A DNA stretch of 5,455 nucleotides, from assembly GCA_964422155.1 (NCBI GenBank), contig CAYQZZ010000099.1, positions 1-5,455 of the forward strand, given 5' to 3'. The stretch comes from JBGPRB01 sp964422155 (lineage in GTDB: Bacteria; Chloroflexota; Dehalococcoidia; Dehalococcoidales; RBG-16-60-22). The notes beneath the pieces are model-generated. The model was not told where the DNA came from and did no database searches. It was given only the letters and a program-made list of their open reading frames with translations. The stretch's first letter is position 1. Each line of letters begins with the position of its first letter. Shown here piece after piece: positions 5,322 through 5,455 of this stretch. The translations under genes and the position numbers were made by a program.

Positions 5322-5455
5322 GACTAACCCATCTTGGAATAGCCTATGCCGACGGAGCAGTGAACGAGCCAAGGCTTCTTGTTTCTTCATACGTCACATT
5401 ATGAGTGTTTGTGACCATCATACTCTGCAAAGGAGATGATATTTAGAACTACCCC
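5317..5455 (+). repeat. Imperfect 14-nt direct repeat, 125 nt apart
   Basis: TTTAGGACTAACCC (5317-5330) and TTTAGAACTACCCC (5442-5455) agree at 12 of 14 positions. In the corresponding frames they read IFRTNP and IFRTTP. The second copy runs into the window edge, so its full extent is unknown. Confidence 0.35.
5429..5435 (+). promoter_or_regulatory. SD-like sequence at the right edge
   Basis: AAAGGAG (5429-5435) is a good SD. The only ATG nearby (5436) directly abuts it, giving the frame MIFRTTP to the window end. That spacing is too short for normal use. The real start may lie just outside, or this may be a gene remnant. Confidence 0.3.

Larger units (their letters stand above)
5255..5455 (+). 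other. Downstream region without an intact gene
   Basis: In the 201 nt after livF there is no long ORF on the + strand and no hairpin directly followed by a T-run. It holds a 14-codon frame (5277-5321) resembling an oxidoreductase N-terminus, a small hairpin GTAACC/GGTTAC (5289-5303), a dyad GTCACA/TGTGAC (5393-5398 and 5410-5415), a 14-nt imperfect direct repeat (5317-5330 and 5442-5455), and an SD-like AAAGGAG near the right edge. The next gene, if any, starts at or beyond the window end. Confidence 0.6.

Noticed and set aside
5218..5387. Minus-strand frame of about 50 codons after livF (starts MKKQEALARS)
   Set aside because: No SD, no family resemblance, and it runs into the end of livF antisense.
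5255..5455. Known riboswitch, tRNA or CRISPR repeats in the terminal region
   Set aside because: No recognisable conserved core, cloverleaf or regularly spaced repeat was found.

Overview
The window holds one complete branched-chain-amino-acid-type (LIV/HAAT) ABC importer operon. Its order is lipoprotein substrate-binding protein, LivH and LivM permeases, LivG and LivF ATPases, all on the + strand. It is flanked on both sides by short pieces that look like broken or recombined genes. The strong AGGAGG-type ribosome binding sites, the lipoprotein signal and the GC content (mid-40s by eye) indicate a bacterium. The zinc-ribbon plus 'LGEGGKKK..YLAHD' kinase N-lobe is a combination I associate with anaerobic lineages such as Dehalococcoidia/Chloroflexota and some clostridial or deltaproteobacterial groups. 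This is a low-confidence guess at taxonomy.

Layout. 1-112: leader with a candidate sigma70-type promoter and a strong SD. 113-544: a 143-residue chimeric ORF made of two zinc ribbons, the start of a Ser/Thr kinase N-lobe, and then the last ~30 residues of a zinc-dependent alcohol dehydrogenase. 545-672: spacer with an orphan SD, a weak hairpin plus T-run, and the SD of the next gene. 673-1872: lipoprotein solute-binding protein. 1873-1962: 90-nt spacer with a perfect 14-bp GC-rich hairpin and an 11-bp inverted repeat whose distal arm covers the livH start codon. 1963-5254: livH, livM, livG and livF, tightly coupled by overlaps of 4, 11 and 11 nt. 5255-5455: no intact gene; a 14-codon reading frame resembling the beginning of an aldehyde:ferredoxin oxidoreductase, small repeats, and an SD-like sequence at the right edge.

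How it works together. The lipoprotein captures a solute outside the membrane, LivH and LivM form the channel, and LivG and LivF hydrolyse ATP. The substrate cannot be read from the sequence: this family takes branched-chain amino acids but also amides, urea and aromatic or other organic acids. The hairpin after the binding-protein gene would suit the usual excess of binding protein over membrane components. The most unusual features are the kinase/dehydrogenase chimera, joined at a stretch (KLDE) that may be shared by both parents, and the RNA-foldable livH leader with no visible SD. No wholly new multi-gene system is evident.
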